Of a DNA stretch of 64,000 nucleotides, positions 20,601-30,964 are shown piece by piece (the first letter of the stretch is position 1; every line of letters begins with the position of its first letter). Source of the stretch: Prorocentrum cordatum (lineage: Eukaryota > Sar > Dinophyceae > Prorocentrales > Prorocentraceae); assembly GCA_963575745.1 (NCBI GenBank), contig CAUYUJ010015296.1:46759-110758 (forward strand). Reading direction: 5' to 3'. The notes under the pieces were generated by a model that saw nothing but the letters and a program-made list of their open reading frames with translations, was not told where the DNA came from and did not search any database. The position numbers were made by a program, and so were the translations under genes.

Positions 20601-20841
20601 TCTTGCCAGAAGGCCTTCGGCTGGCTGCCCACAGCAGTGGCAGTGGAGGATCGGGCCCTGAGAGGCAACGTCGGGGCCCCTGGAATTGGGATTGCATGCG
20701 AGATTCATCAAGAAGGAAGCGCAGGAGCTTCAGAGGAGGTCCGGGCGCCGAACTGACGGCGATCGTAGTTGCTTGGTGCGTTTGGGCAAAAAAGTGGCCC
20801 GGCAAAGCGGCCCGCAGGGACGCTACTAGGGTCGACTAGAC

Positions 20842-20990
20842 GTAAGAGTGACCTTTCACCGGAGTGACCTTTGGTGCGGGCACTGATGGGCCCTCAGATG
20901 GCTGAAAACGAAGCGGTAGCAGCGGCTTGCGCGCCCAGGTTTGGTCCCCCATCGGCCCCCAGAAAGCCGCGCACCAAAGGTCACTCTTAC
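20842..20990. mobile_element. Fold-back element, CGTAAGAGTGACC family, copy 1
   Basis: Left GTAAGAGTGACC with AGTGACCTTTGGTGCGGGC, right CGCACCAAAGGTCACTCTTA. The inner word GAAGCGGTAGCAGCGGCTTG is shared with copy 2 at 34,731-34,862. Confidence 0.65.
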
Positions 20991-21273
20991 CCAGGTAGCC
21001 GATAGGGGGAGGGGATACCGAGGCTCGGGGGGGACCTCGGCTCCCCCTTCGCCCACTGACCGCCGGTATAGGGGAGCCGACAGCCCCGCCCCCGCCCCGG
21101 CACGTGTGCGGGCTCGCGATCGGGAGCACGTCGGCGAGCCACCGCCGAGGCACCGCCGACTCCAGGGCCGATGCTGCACCCCCCCCCACCTGAGCCGGTC
21201 CCGCCCCCCTCCTAGACGCTGCCCCTCACGAGCGGGGCAGCGTCTAGGAGGGGGGAGGCTGGCAACAGTCGGT

Positions 21274-21985
21274 CGATGCTGCACCCCCCCCCCCTGAGCC
21301 CGTCTCGCCCCCTCCCAGCCTCGGGCCGAGCGAAGGGGGGGGATATAGGGAAAGGGGGGGGTACGAAATCTGCTGCGTGCAGCTGGTTTCGGCCCCGCCG
21401 CCGGGCCCCATTCCTCGATACGTGGGCGCCTCCTGGCGCCGGGAGGCGCCGGGAGAATCAGCAACGCGGGCTGATTCTCCCCCCCTTTCTTTTTGTATCC
21501 CCCCCTATCGCCTGGCCCGATAGACGCTGCCCCTCAGGAGGGGGGGCGCGAGAGGCGCGCACCTCCTGCGGCGTGGCGGAGCAGTGGCAACGGTCGGTTC
21601 TGGCTACATACAGCCACAGGGCTTCCCCCCCCCCAGGCAACAGTCGGTCGATGCTGCACCCCCCCCTGAGCCGGTCTCGCCCCCCTCCTCGCCTCGGGCC
21701 AAGCGAAGGGGGTGGATGCAGGGAAAGGGGGGGCTACGACATCTGCTGCGTGCAGCTGGTTTCGGCCCCGCCGCCGGGCCCCATTCCTCGATACGTGGGC
21801 GCCTCCTGGCGCCGGGAGGCGCCGGGAGAATCAGCTACGCGGGCTGATTCTCCCCCCCTTCCTTTTTGTATCCCCCCCTATCGCCTGGCCCGATAGACGC
21901 TGCCCCTCAGGAGGGGGGGCGCGAGAGGCGCGCACCTCCTGCGGCGTGGCGGAGCAGTGGCAACGGTCGGTTCTGGCTACATACA
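21274..21985 (+). repeat. Tandem duplication, two units of about 370 bp
   Basis: Both units run from GATGCTGCACCCCCCCC through CTGCTGCGTGCAGCTGGTTT, GGGCCCCATTCCTCGATACG, GCGCCGGGAGGCGCCGGGAG and GGGCTGATTCTCC to GCAACGGTCGGTTCTGGCTA. They differ by only a few bases. A shorter C-rich fragment precedes them at 21,170-21,273. Confidence 0.85.
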
Positions 21986-22029
21986 GCCGGAGGGTCGTCT
22001 GCTCGGCGTGCCGTGCCGCCGTCGGGCAC

Positions 22030-22150
22030 AGCACAGGAGGAGGAGGGAGGAGGAGGAGAGGAGGAGGGAGGAGGAGGAGGAGGAGGAGGAGGAGGAGGAG
22101 GAGGAGGAGGAGGAGGAGGAGGAGGAGAGGAGGAGGAGGAGGAGGAGGAG
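22030..22150. repeat. (GGA)n polypurine tract
   Basis: About 120 bp of GGA with single-base interruptions. It abuts a partial GGCGGCGCC-family fold-back core at 22,150-22,240 (GGTCCGCGCGGATTTCCTGG, then GGCGGCGCCTCTGGCGCC), echoing the pairing at 6,046-6,360. Confidence 0.95.
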
Positions 22151-22261
22151 CTTACGACGGTCCGCGCGGATTTCCTGGATCGGCGATTGGACCCCCCTGG
22201 CGGCGCCTCTGGCGCCGCCCCCGGGACTTCCATGAAATTATAATACTGCTCCTTTTCGTTG

Positions 22262-22405
22262 CCCTGCTGTGGAAACCCACGCCGAGAAGCGCCCTGCTTG
22301 CCTCCAGGGTGCCCCTGGGTTTCTCGGGTGTCCATGGCTTTCTGCTGTGGAGATCGTGACTTTCCCACGCCAGAAGTCGATGGGCGCCCTGGGGTCTCAG
22401 GGTTT
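22262..22405 (+). repeat. Dispersed repeat, copy 2 of a pair with 7,255-7,432
   Basis: Same word order as the minus strand of 7,255-7,432, ending in GGGTCTCAGGGTTTGGG. The pair has inverted relative orientation. Confidence 0.65.
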
Positions 22406-22593
22406 GGGCTCGCACCGTAGTCGTGGTCGAGCTCCCACCGTAGAAGGTCCTGGTGGAAGGTCTCTCGTGGTGGAAAGGTCTCTCCGTAGTCGAGCTCCCA
22501 CCGTATCCGAGGGAGCTGCCCCTCTCGCCGGAGTGGCCTCTGGTGCGCGGCCTTCGGGGGGCGCGGGGGGGGGGCGGGCAGGGCAAGCCTTTT

Positions 22594-22751
22594 AAGTCGG
22601 ACCTGTCCCTCTGCAGGGGGAATGTTCAAAAATAGTAAACAAATAGTCTGGGGACTGTTTTTGTATAGTATTTGTTGACCATTTTGGAGCATTCTTGGAA
22701 TATTTTTTATGTTTCGTCGAAGATCCCCCTGTAGGGGGACAGGCCCGACTT
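22594..22751. mobile_element. Fold-back element with 28-bp arms and AT-rich centre
   Basis: The left arm is AAGTCGGACCTGTCCCTCTG with CAGGGGGA; the right arm is TCCCCCTGTAGGGGGACAGG with CCCGACTT. The roughly 100-bp middle is AT-rich (AAAAATAGTAAACAAATAG), unlike the flanks. No ORF. Confidence 0.75.
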
Positions 22752-23189
22752 CAGGCAAGCCCAAGCACCCGTGCGCGCTACTGTCGCACCGCGTGCAGCG
22801 ATCGGCACGCGCCACAGTCAAGGGAGGAAAAGCCACCCAGATCCCGACAATCGGCGTTCACTAAACGGCCCCGCCCTGTTCGATTCCTTCCGTGGGTGCG
22901 CTTACGAAACGCCCTCGCGTGCCGGGGTGATGATCACGGGGGGGGGGGGGATTTTCTGCGCCCTCTACCCAGGTCACTCTCGTGCCCAGGGTGCCCCTTG
23001 TGTGTACTCCAGATTTCGTAATGAAAGGGAGGTGGTCTGGACCCTCCAAGACAAGCCATTTCAGACCTCCCCCGTGGGAGAACCCTCCAAAACTTCGTCC
23101 CCAGACCCCCCAGGCCCTCCAAGATAGCCTGGAGGAGAACCCCCCCGAAATGAGACCCCCCTCCCTTTCTTGCGAAATCTGGAGCAGCC

Positions 23190-23365
23190 GACGCCGGTTC
23201 TGGCCCACCACGCTTCGGCGCGGAACGCTACGCGCGGCCCAGTCCCCAGGCATCCACGCCGAGAGCTGTGCCCGGCCGCCCTTTCCCACGAAGCAGAGCG
23301 ACGCGCCGCCAGCTTGCGAAGGCTCGGTCTGTCGCAGGGGCCGCCGCTGCGGCGCGCGCGAAGCC
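23190..23365 (+). repeat. Dispersed repeat with CTGGCCCACCACGCTTCGG, copy 2
   Basis: Collinear with 19,360-19,525. Surrounding sequence (22,920-23,690) shows no recognisable gene. Confidence 0.5.
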
Positions 23366-23807
23366 AGGCAAAAGGTGTCTCTCGGAGGCCCGGCTCGGGC
23401 CCCGGGGCAAGGCAGGCGCGGCCCCGGACGAGAAGTTTGCCCCGGGGATCTCGAGAACTGCTGGGTGGCACGCCACGGCAAGGCGTGAGGTCGGAGGTCT
23501 GGGGGGAGGCGAGTCGCCCAGGAGGGGGAAGAGGGGGGAAGCTGGAAAGTTGGATGAGGATGGGGCAGGAGACGAGGGGTGCGGTGCTTATCATCAAACG
23601 GGTGTGCGCGGCACTTAACCAGATCTCGCAGTAATGGGAAGGGCGCCGGGTGTGCGCGGCACCCAACTAACTCTCGCAGTGCCCATCTCGGTTTCTCCTC
23701 CTCCTCCTCCTCCTTCCTCCTCCTCCTTCCTCCTCCTCTTCCCCTTGATGATTCCGCGCCTCGCTGAAACTTTCTTGTGTCGCTGCCGCTCGGAAGAAGG
23801 AGGGGGG

Positions 23808-24005
23808 AGGCGGAGGAGGAGGAGGAGGAGGAGGAGGAGGAGGAGGAGGAGGAGGAGGAGGAGGAGGAGGAGAGGAGGGGGAGGAGGAGGAGGAGGAGGA
23901 GGAGGAGGAGGAGAGGAGGAAGGAGGAGGAGGAGGAGGAGGAGGAGGAGGAGGAGGAGGAGGAGGAGGAGGCGGAGGCGGAGGAGGAGGCGGAGGAGGCG
24001 GCGGA
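23808..24005. repeat. (GGA)n polypurine tract
   Basis: About 200 bp of GGA with rare GGC and AGG interruptions, preceded by (TCC)n at about 23,695-23,740. The two tracts are of opposite strand sense and could pair. Confidence 0.95.
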
Positions 24006-24177
24006 CGAGCGATGTCGACGTCTCTCTGTGCCTTTCGGGCCTTCCGGGGGAGGCCCGCGTCGCCGCGGCGCTCTCGTCGCCTCTCGAAGTCCTGGTCCGG
24101 CCGCGCTCCCGAGCCCCTGGAGGCCCGCCGACCCGTCCCGAGGTGCGTCTCTGGCAGGGCGTTCGAAGGGGATCCAG

Positions 24178-24350
24178 TCAAACGACGCGAAGATCGGGAC
24201 AACATCGGATAGGGATAACTCGAAATCTCTGAGAATCGGCGGGTTTGGAGGATGTATTGGGCGCCGCGGCCGCTCCAGAGCGTTCCGGAACGCTCTGGGA
24301 GCGCTCCGGAACGCTCTGGAGCGAGTTATCCCGATCCTGGCCCTGTTTTA
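24178..24350 (+). mobile_element. 173-bp element with GCGTTCCGGAACGC palindrome, copy 1
   Basis: Nearly identical to 37,363-37,535 from TCAAACGACGCGAAGATC to CCCTGTTTTA. Near the ends, GGATAGGGATAACTCG is mirrored by CGAGTTATCCCGATCC. The right half holds two hairpins of GAGCGTTCCGGAACGCTC type. Length is conserved exactly between the two copies. Confidence 0.75.
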
Positions 24351-24352
24351 TC

Positions 24353-24790
24353 CAGGCGCGGCGACGAGAGGAGCGTCTCCGAGGCCCAAAAAGAGAGAGT
24401 CGGAGGTGGATGGACCTCCTGCCCTGACGCGTCGATTAGCGAATTGGCCGCTGTCGCTTCGCGGGAGGACGTCGCGGCCGTCATGTTTGCGGGTCCAGGT
24501 CCGTCGGTCTCGGTCCCAGGCCGTTTTCATTGAAGGGTGGTTTGCCAAAGGGAGGTTTGTCCACCGCCGAAAGGAGAGGGGTCCAACGCGTAGGAAAAGA
24601 TAAAGGGGTTACTTCCGTCCTCCCGCCTGCCCCCTTGCCCCTCTTTCCCGTGCTCTTCCTCTCTCGCTCTTCTCCTCCTCTGTCTCTTTCCTCCTCCTCG
24701 TCCTGGCCCTCGTGTGCGTGTGTGTGTGTGTGTGGTGTGTGTGGGGGGAGAAGGAGTACTAAAAACCTCAAGGGGCCTAGGCCCTGAACC
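24353..24790. other. No recognisable gene
   Basis: Includes a pyrimidine-rich stretch and a short (GT)n run at about 24,715-24,742. No coherent frame was seen. Confidence 0.4.
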
Positions 24791-24794
24791 CTCG

Positions 24795-25075
24795 ACCCTC
24801 GAAGGGGAGAGAGAGGGTGAGGGAGGAGTAAGGAGGGTGAGAATTGACTTCTAAGTCCTCGATCCCCAACCCTCCCCCTCTTCCCTCGTAGGGAGGGGGA
24901 GGATCGACTTTTGATTCCTTGATCCTCAATCCTCCCCCTCTGCCCTTGTAGGGAGGGGGAGGATCGACTTCTGAGTCCTCGATCCTCAATCCTCCCGCTC
25001 TGCCCTCGTATGGAGGGGGAGGAGCGACTTCCCGACCCTCGATCCTCGGTCCTCCCCCTCTGCCCTCTTCCCCTT
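24795..25075. repeat. 60-bp minisatellite, about 4.5 units
   Basis: The unit contains GGGAGGGGGAGGATCGACTT, then CTGAGTCCTCGATCCTCAAT and CCTCCCCCTCTGCCCTCGTA. Because 60 is a multiple of three, the minus strand reads as a 20-residue Arg/Gly/Ser repeat within an open frame (25,167-24,481). Nothing else supports a gene. Confidence 0.85.
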
Positions 25076-25322
25076 CCTCCCACCGCCTCCTCCTCCCTCA
25101 AAGTTCGACAGTGCCGAGCCGGCGGAGGTTGGCCGCTGTGCCTCCGCTGGGCATTCAGGGGGCCCACTCGTCGGCGAGGACTCTGCGAAGTGCGCGGCGC
25201 ACGGACCTCCCCGATGATCGCAGAGCTCTAGCGTCCCCAGCTGCCGTGATGCCCCCGATTTTGAAGCGCAACACGTTCTGGCACTGTGTTCGAAGCGTTC
25301 GCCTCTCCCCTTCCAGACCCCC

Positions 25323-25472
25323 GGCGTCATGATTTTTTCATGACGGACCCCCAGAGGTCCCGACCCATTCCCCGGGACCGGCTCTTCATCCCGAGTCGTT
25401 TTTTGACGGTCCCGAGGCCCGGCGAGGGCCCCTGGAGGCCGAACATAGCGAAAAACCTCCCGTCGTGACTTT
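25323..25472 (+). repeat. Dispersed repeat with GAGGCCGAACA end, copy 2
   Basis: Starts with the palindrome CGTCATGATTTTTTCATGAC, carries GAGGTCCCGACCCATTCCCC and GGCGAGGGCCCCTGGAGGCC, and ends near CCGTCGTGAC. The best-preserved member of this family. Confidence 0.55.
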
Positions 25473-25626
25473 TTCATGACCCGAGGGGGTCTGGGCTTCT
25501 CCCCCCCGCGCGGCCGCTCCCTCTTCTCCTCCTCGCCCTTCTGCACGCCAGACTATTTGCCCATCGGTGCCCACGATTGGCCTCGCGTTGGTGCGGATCG
25601 CCTCTGCCCCGCCGCCGACGGACGAG

Positions 25627-25822
25627 GAGGGAGGGGAGGAGGGGGAGGAGGAGGAGGAGAAGGAGGAGGAGGAGGAGGAGGAGGAGGAGGAGGAGGAGGG
25701 AACGAGGGAGGAGGAGTAGTAGTAGGAGGAGGAGGAGGAGGAGGAGGAGGAGGAGGAGGAAGAGGAGTTAGAGGAGGAGGAGGAGGAGGAGGAGGAGGAG
25801 GAGGAGGAGGAGGAGGAGGAGC
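25627..25822. repeat. (GGA)n polypurine tract
   Basis: About 195 bp of GGA with AGTAGTAGTAG and AGTTAG interruptions. The multiple poly-residue frames are artefacts. Confidence 0.95.
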
Positions 25823-26447
25823 GAAACGTCCGTATTAACACGCTGCGTGTTGGCTCGGCTCGTGTTTGTCCACGCTTCGGCGACGGACCCCTACGCGTTG
25901 AGCTCCGCGTCAACACGCTGCGCGTTGCGTGCTGCGCATCGGGGCAGCCAAGCCAACGTCGCACCTTCTCGCAGCGCAGACCCCCACAGGTCTCGACTCA
26001 AGTCGGGCATGCCCCCCTAGAGGAGGAAGGTTATCCAAGAGCAGTGACAAAAAGATAGTCTGGTGACGATGTCTCGTGCTCTTTGGACTCTCCTGCGTCA
26101 TGTTTACGCCTTTTTGGTTTTCTCCCGAAACCCGCTGGTCGGAGGACACGCCCGACCTGATGCCAGAGGAGAGAGGCCAGCGAGTCAGCCCACGCAGCTG
26201 CTCTTCCCGGCGCCTCCCGGCGCCGGGAGGCGCCGACGCGTCGCAGAGCACAGGCGCCCCGAGGGCGGGGCCGAGGAGCCCGCTGCGCGCAGCAGCCCTC
26301 GTGGGGAGGCCCGCTGCCGACCCGTGGGAGGGCCTGCCCGACCTCCTCGTCCCGGCCCTTGGCCCCTGGCACGAGCGCGCGAGGCCGCGGCGCTGCACCT
26401 GGAGACCCCTCGCGGCCCCCAGCGCGCCGCCCCCCCCCCCCTCCCCT

Positions 26448-26675
26448 AGGCCTCCCAGACGGGGTCGGAGTAGACGGGGTCGGAGGATCTCTCCGCATCG
26501 CCAATGCATCGCCGATGCGGCTCGATGTGGGGCCTTATTTGTTGCACGTCGACGTCGCCGATGCATCGCCCAGGTCGACGATGCATCGCCGATGCATCGC
26601 CGACGCATCGTCGATGCATTGGCGATGCGGCGCGTTCCTCCGACCCCATCTACTCCGACCCCATCTAAGAGGCCT
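26448..26675. mobile_element. GATGCATC fold-back element, member A (228 bp)
   Basis: The ends AGGCCTCCCAGACGGGGTCG and its mirror CCCCATCTAAGAGGCCT give arms of about 40 bp. The interior is a run of GATGCATCGCC words, themselves short palindromes. Other members are at 33,763-33,990 and 42,874-43,089 and in each array unit. The small frames inside are artefacts. Confidence 0.8.
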
Positions 26676-27100
26676 CTACCTCCGCAGGGCCGCCCTGCGC
26701 TCGCCTCCCCCGCTCCGTGTGGTGCCACCTCTTCGCCGTGCAGCGGCCCCGCCTGGGCTGCGCCCGCGCCCGCGCGACCGCCGGCGCCGCGACGGAAGAT
26801 CGAAGAGGAGCGGACGGCATAAACGCAAGCTTTTGGCGCTCCGCGCGAGGCGCCAGAAGTTCGTTCGAACGGTCCCGGGGGCTGGAAGTTGTCAGAGGCG
26901 TGCCAGACGCTGCCGCGTGGGTTGACGGTCCAGAGGCTGAGGCTGCGTAGTTCGTTGGACGTTCCAGCGGCTAAGCAGCTCGTTGGACGGTCCAGGGGGC
27001 CCGGGTATGACCCCGGGAGGCAGAGAGTTGTCAAGTGCGCTACGGGAGTCCCCCGCATGTCTGGTTGTTGATCACTTCTCGTGTGCCGGCATCTTGCGAA
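26676..27100. other. No recognisable gene
   Basis: Contains a short reiterated word, GTTGGACG(T/G)TCCAG, at about 26,950-27,000. No coherent coding frame was seen. Confidence 0.35.
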
Positions 27101-27125
27101 CAGGCTTCCAGAACACGCGAGGCAG

Positions 27126-27420
27126 TGCCACCTCTGCCGCACCCTGGAAGCGCAGGGCACGAAGACAGCAACCCGTGCACACCCCCTCACTAGGCAAGGA
27201 AGTGCCACCCCTGCCACGCCCTGGAAGCGTGGAGCGCATGCTGAGGCCGCAACCCGCGTGCGCTGACCCTGGTGGCGAGGACGTGCCACCCCGGCCACGC
27301 CCTGGACGGTGGAGCGCAAAGAGACCGCGTCCCATGCGCATCGTCTCTGGTGGCGTGGACGTGCCACCCCTGCCACGCCAGGAATGGCAAAGCGCATAGA
27401 GACCGACCCTTCTGGAGGCG
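27126..27420. repeat. 78-81-bp tandem repeat, four units
   Basis: Units begin at TGCCACC (27,126; 27,203; 27,284; 27,362) and contain CTGCCACGCCCTGGAAGCG, an AGCGCA word, and end GGCGAGGACG. A (GT)n run follows at 27,425-27,505. Confidence 0.8.
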
Positions 27421-27775
27421 AGGACGTGTGTGTGTGTGTGTGTGTGAGTGTGTCAGTGTGTGTGTGTATGTGTTTGTGCATGTCCGCGTGGATGTGCGTG
27501 AGTAATGTGCACGCGCACTGGTACGCGCGCACGTGAGGAGGAGCAGCGTGGGGAAGGTCTGCGCGGTGCCGCGGAAGTGCGGCCTGTGGCGGGGAAGAGA
27601 AGACCAGAGCCCCACGCTCGGCTCCGTTGGGCACGGGGCTGCTCGCCGAGGCCTCCTCCACCGCGCCCGGAGGCCCTGCACTCCCTCGGACCCCCCCCCG
27701 CTTCGTGGCTCAGCGCCGACGGGGGTTAGCCAATCCGCTCCGGCTGGCCCAGGTCTGGGAGCCACGCAGGTCGGC

Positions 27776-27856
27776 GGAGGCGAAGTCCATGCGGAGTGAA
27801 GCCCATGCGGAGTGCTTGGTCTCCGTATGGGCTTGCTCCGTCCGGACTTCGCCTCT
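27776..27856. repeat. Inverted repeat, arms about 33 bp
   Basis: GAGGCGAAGTCCATGCGGAG then GAAGCCCATGCGGAG on the left is answered by CTCCGTATGGGCTTGCTCCG and CCGGACTTCGCCTC on the right, with a loop of about 8 nt. Confidence 0.65.
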
Positions 27857-28194
27857 CCTGAGCAGGGCCCATTGCCCCTGGTCCGTCCTCCGCCGCCCCG
27901 GGCTCGGGAGCTGCCAATGCCGCGGGCCGGCCGGACTTCGCGACAGGGCCCTGGCTGACCCGGCATTGTGCTGGCCTGGGTTGGTGCGTCCCCGAGCTTT
28001 GCTCCTCCTTCTCGTCGTCGTCGTCGTCGTCGTCGTCATCGTCCTCCTCCTCTTCCATCAATTTTCCTTACGTAGCACCCCGCAGTTGATGATAAGAGTG
28101 CGGGGGCGACGGGGACTGAAGAAGCCCGCCACAAGCGAATAATTTTCCAGTTAAACAACGAGCCCGCCGCAGGCGCCGTTTTTTTTTGTCAAAG

Positions 28195-28370
28195 CAATGT
28201 GGGTGGGGTGCGGGTTGGATCGCAGGTGGGTGGTGGGTGGCTCACGGGTGGGTCGCGGGTGGGTCGCGGGGCGGGGCGCGGGTGGGTCGCGGGTGAGTCG
28301 CGGGTGGGTCGAGGACGGGGCGCGTGGTGGGTCGCGGGTGGGTCACGGTCCGGGTCGCGGGGGACGACGA
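28195..28370. repeat. G-rich GGGTGGGTCGC repeat
   Basis: Irregular GGGTGGGTCGC, GGTGGGTGG and GGGGCGGGGCGC words over 170 bp. The plus strand carries many closely spaced G-triplets and could form G-quadruplexes. Confidence 0.8.
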
Positions 28371-28380
28371 CAGTTAACGA

Positions 28381-28600
28381 CAAACAAACTAACAAACAAA
28401 CAAACAAACAAACAAACAAACAAACAACACACACAGCAATAGCAACAACACTAACAACAACAACAGCAGCAACAACAACCAACCAACCAACCAACCAACC
28501 AACCAATCAACCAACCAAACAATAGCCAACTAACCACACAACAACCAACCAAACAAACAAACACACATACACACAAGCAACAACCATATTCCGCATCGCG
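28381..28600. repeat. AAAC, AAC and AACC microsatellites
   Basis: Successive blocks of ACAAACAAAC, AACAACAAC and CAACCAACCAACC. The strand is A/C-rich immediately after the G-rich block at 28,195-28,370. Confidence 0.9.
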
Positions 28601-28639
28601 GAATCCCACATCAGCCACGCACCCAGGGACAGTTAATGA

Positions 28640-29260
28640 CCGTTCGCCCCCCTCACTGTGATGAATAACTCCTCCCTGTCGCGCTCCGAGGCGGAGCGGT
28701 AAAGTGGGCCAGGCGTTTCGTTTGAGATTTCTCCACCACTTATGATCCTTAAGCTGAGAAGATGTTGCAGCTTCACGCATGGAGGGCGGGCCGTTTTCAA
28801 AATGTGGATGTCGCCTTAGCGCCCCGCACAGTCCTTTTCGCAAATTGCAAGAGTTTCACGGGTGGAGGGCGGGACGTTTTCAAGATGTGGCTCTCGCATT
28901 AGCGCCGCGCACATTCGTCTTGCAAGTTTGTAAGAGCTTCACGGATGGATGACTGGTGGTTTTCAAAATGTGGGTCTCGCTTCAGCACCGCGCACATTCG
29001 TCCTACATGTTGGCAAGAGTTTCGCCGATGGGGGTGGTACCTTTTAAACATGTGGTTCTCGGCCAGCGCCGCGCAGAGTCGTTTTCAGAGTTGACAGCAA
29101 CTTCTTGGATTATTATGGCTGGCGTCCCAGTCAGGGCGAAAGAGTTGTGCTCATTCGCGGCTTTGAAGTCCCAGGAATGGTGTTCTGGCGCGTGTCAGGA
29201 TCGTCATGACGCAACAATAACGTGGATTCGCGGCGTTGAAGACCAATGAGTGATGGTGTT
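28640..29260 (+). repeat. Dispersed satellite-like element with 82-bp units, copy 1
   Basis: Four units of about 82 bp start at roughly 28,782, 28,863, 28,945 and 29,027. Each has GGAGGGCGGGNCGTTTTCAA, ATGTGG, then CGCCGCGCACATTCGTC. The flanking leader (AATAACTCCTCCCTGTCGC) and trailer (GGAATGGTGTTCTGGC) also recur in the inverted copy at 38,340-38,830, so the whole block moved or duplicated together. Confidence 0.75.
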
Positions 29261-29404
29261 CTGGCATGGTTCAGGATTTCCAGACGGTTTTCTTCCAAAG
29301 CGCATGTCCTAAGTGGAGATAAATCCTTGTAGGGGCCTGTGAGTAGGGAATTTGGAGGAGAGCTGGTTGCAACAACATTGACGGGTCTCGGGTTTGCACT
29401 GGTC

Positions 29405-29750
29405 TTCGTTCCTTCTCCTCCTCTTACTCGACTCCTCGTCCTCCTCCCCTCCTCCTCCTCCTTCTCCTCCTCCTTCTCTTTCTCCTCCTCCTCCTCCTCC
29501 TCCTCCTCCTCCTCCTCCGTCTCTTCCTCCTCCCCCGCCGGCGTCTCCTCCGTCTTCTCCTCCTCTTCTTCCTCCTCCCGAACTTCCTCCTCATTTTCCT
29601 CCTCCGTCTCTTCCTCCCCCTCCGTCTTCTCTCTTCCTCCTCCCCTCCTCCTCCTCCTCCTCCTCCTCCTCCTCCTCCTCCTCCTCCTCCTCCTCCTCCT
29701 CCTCCTCCTCCCCCTCCTCCTCCTCCTTCTCCCCTCCCGCCCTGGGCCCG
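29405..29750. repeat. (TCC)n polypyrimidine tract
   Basis: Long TCC repeats with TTC, GTC and CCC interruptions, including an uninterrupted run near 29,645-29,710. Confidence 0.95.
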
Positions 29751-29937
29751 CTCGCCCCCCCACGCTGGTGCGACCCCGCCCTCGCTCTCGACAGGCGGCG
29801 CCGCCCCGCCCGCCGCCGCGCCCCACGGCGGCCCGCCCCCCGGGCACGGGTCGCCCAGCGCCGACGCGGGCGCGCACGGCGAAGGCGCCGAAACGCCGCC
29901 GCCGCCGCCGCCCGCCCTTCACAGGGGGGGGGAGCTC

Positions 29938-30160
29938 CTCCTCCTCCTCCGCCTCCTCCTCCTCTCCTTCCCTCCTCCTCCTCCTCCTCCTCCTCCTCCT
30001 CTCTCTCCTCCTCCTCCTCCTCCTCCTCCTCCTTCTCCTCCTCTCCTCCTCCTCCTCTCCTCCTCCTCCTCTCCTGATCCGTCTCCTCCGTCTCCTCCTC
30101 CGTCTCCTACTCCTCCTCCTCCTCCTCGACCTCGGCCTTCTCCTTCTCCTTCTCCTCCTC
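29938..30160. repeat. (TCC)n polypyrimidine tract
   Basis: Second TCC tract, separated from the first by a GC-rich 190-bp spacer with no recognisable gene. Confidence 0.95.
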
Positions 30161-30429
30161 ATTCTCCGCCCTTCTCGCCGACGACGGCGCCCAGACGCCG
30201 CGGCCGCTATCCGTCGTTCACGGTGGCCCTCGGGCGCTGCCGACATCGTCTTGGTCCGCAGAGGGGCCGCGGCCCGCCGCGACCTCTGGTGGCCCCTCGT
30301 GGCTCCTCGCGGCCCCATCGTGAGCTGGTCGCCGACGCCGTGCCGACCCCTTTCATAAGCCCGAGGTGGAGGTTTGCGCCCCCCTCGTTCAAGGTGGGGG
30401 GGGTGGCCTTCGGGAGCCGCCAATGTTCG

Positions 30430-30630
30430 TCGGCGGCGAGCGAGGGGGGGGAAGTGAGAAGGAGAAGGCCTTCTCAGAAGGCGGCGGGACTTCTCAGAAG
30501 CTCTCGCGCCTTCTGAGAGGTTTTCTCTGTCTTCGGGGGAGGCTTAGAAAACTGCTCAGAAGGCCGGGTGACTTCCGAGCCTTCTGAGGAGGCCCGCCCC
30601 TTCTCACTTCTCCCCTGGGCTCGCCTCCGA
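30430..30630. mobile_element. TTCTCAGAAGG fold-back element, member 1 (201 bp)
   Basis: Left end TCGGCGGCGAGC, then GAAGTGAGAAGG and GGCCTTCTCAGAAGGCGGCG. The right end mirrors it with CCTTCTGAGGAGGCCCGCCC, TTCTCACTTC and GCTCGCCTCCGA. Related members are at 31,943-32,156 and 33,997-34,204. Confidence 0.8.
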
Positions 30631-30964
30631 GTTCGAGCAAGTGCAGACATGGATCGGGCCGCGTGGATTCGCGGCGGGTCCCGTTGCCTTGCGCGCTCTC
30701 CCTCGCCAGAGGATGCGGCACCGCCCTCCTGCTTCGGAGGGGTCCGTGTGTCTGGCGCCCTCGCGCCAGATCGGCCAGCGTGCGCCCGATGTGCCGTCTT
30801 GGCCAGCAGCAGGGGCCGCGCGGTCCCTCCAGCGCAGCCAGGGGGCGCCACGGCCCGCGACCCCGCGTTGGCCCCTTGTGGCCCCGCGTGGGCCAGCCGC
30901 CGCCGCCGTGCCGTGCCCGGGGACGGCACGGTGCTGGGCCGATGTTCCACCACCGCTGCCAGAG

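Noticed and set aside
24481-25167. 228-codon minus-strand frame with 20-residue Arg/Gly/Ser repeats
   Set aside because: The 60-bp minisatellite keeps any frame open because 60 is divisible by three. There is no signal, domain or non-repeat coding support.
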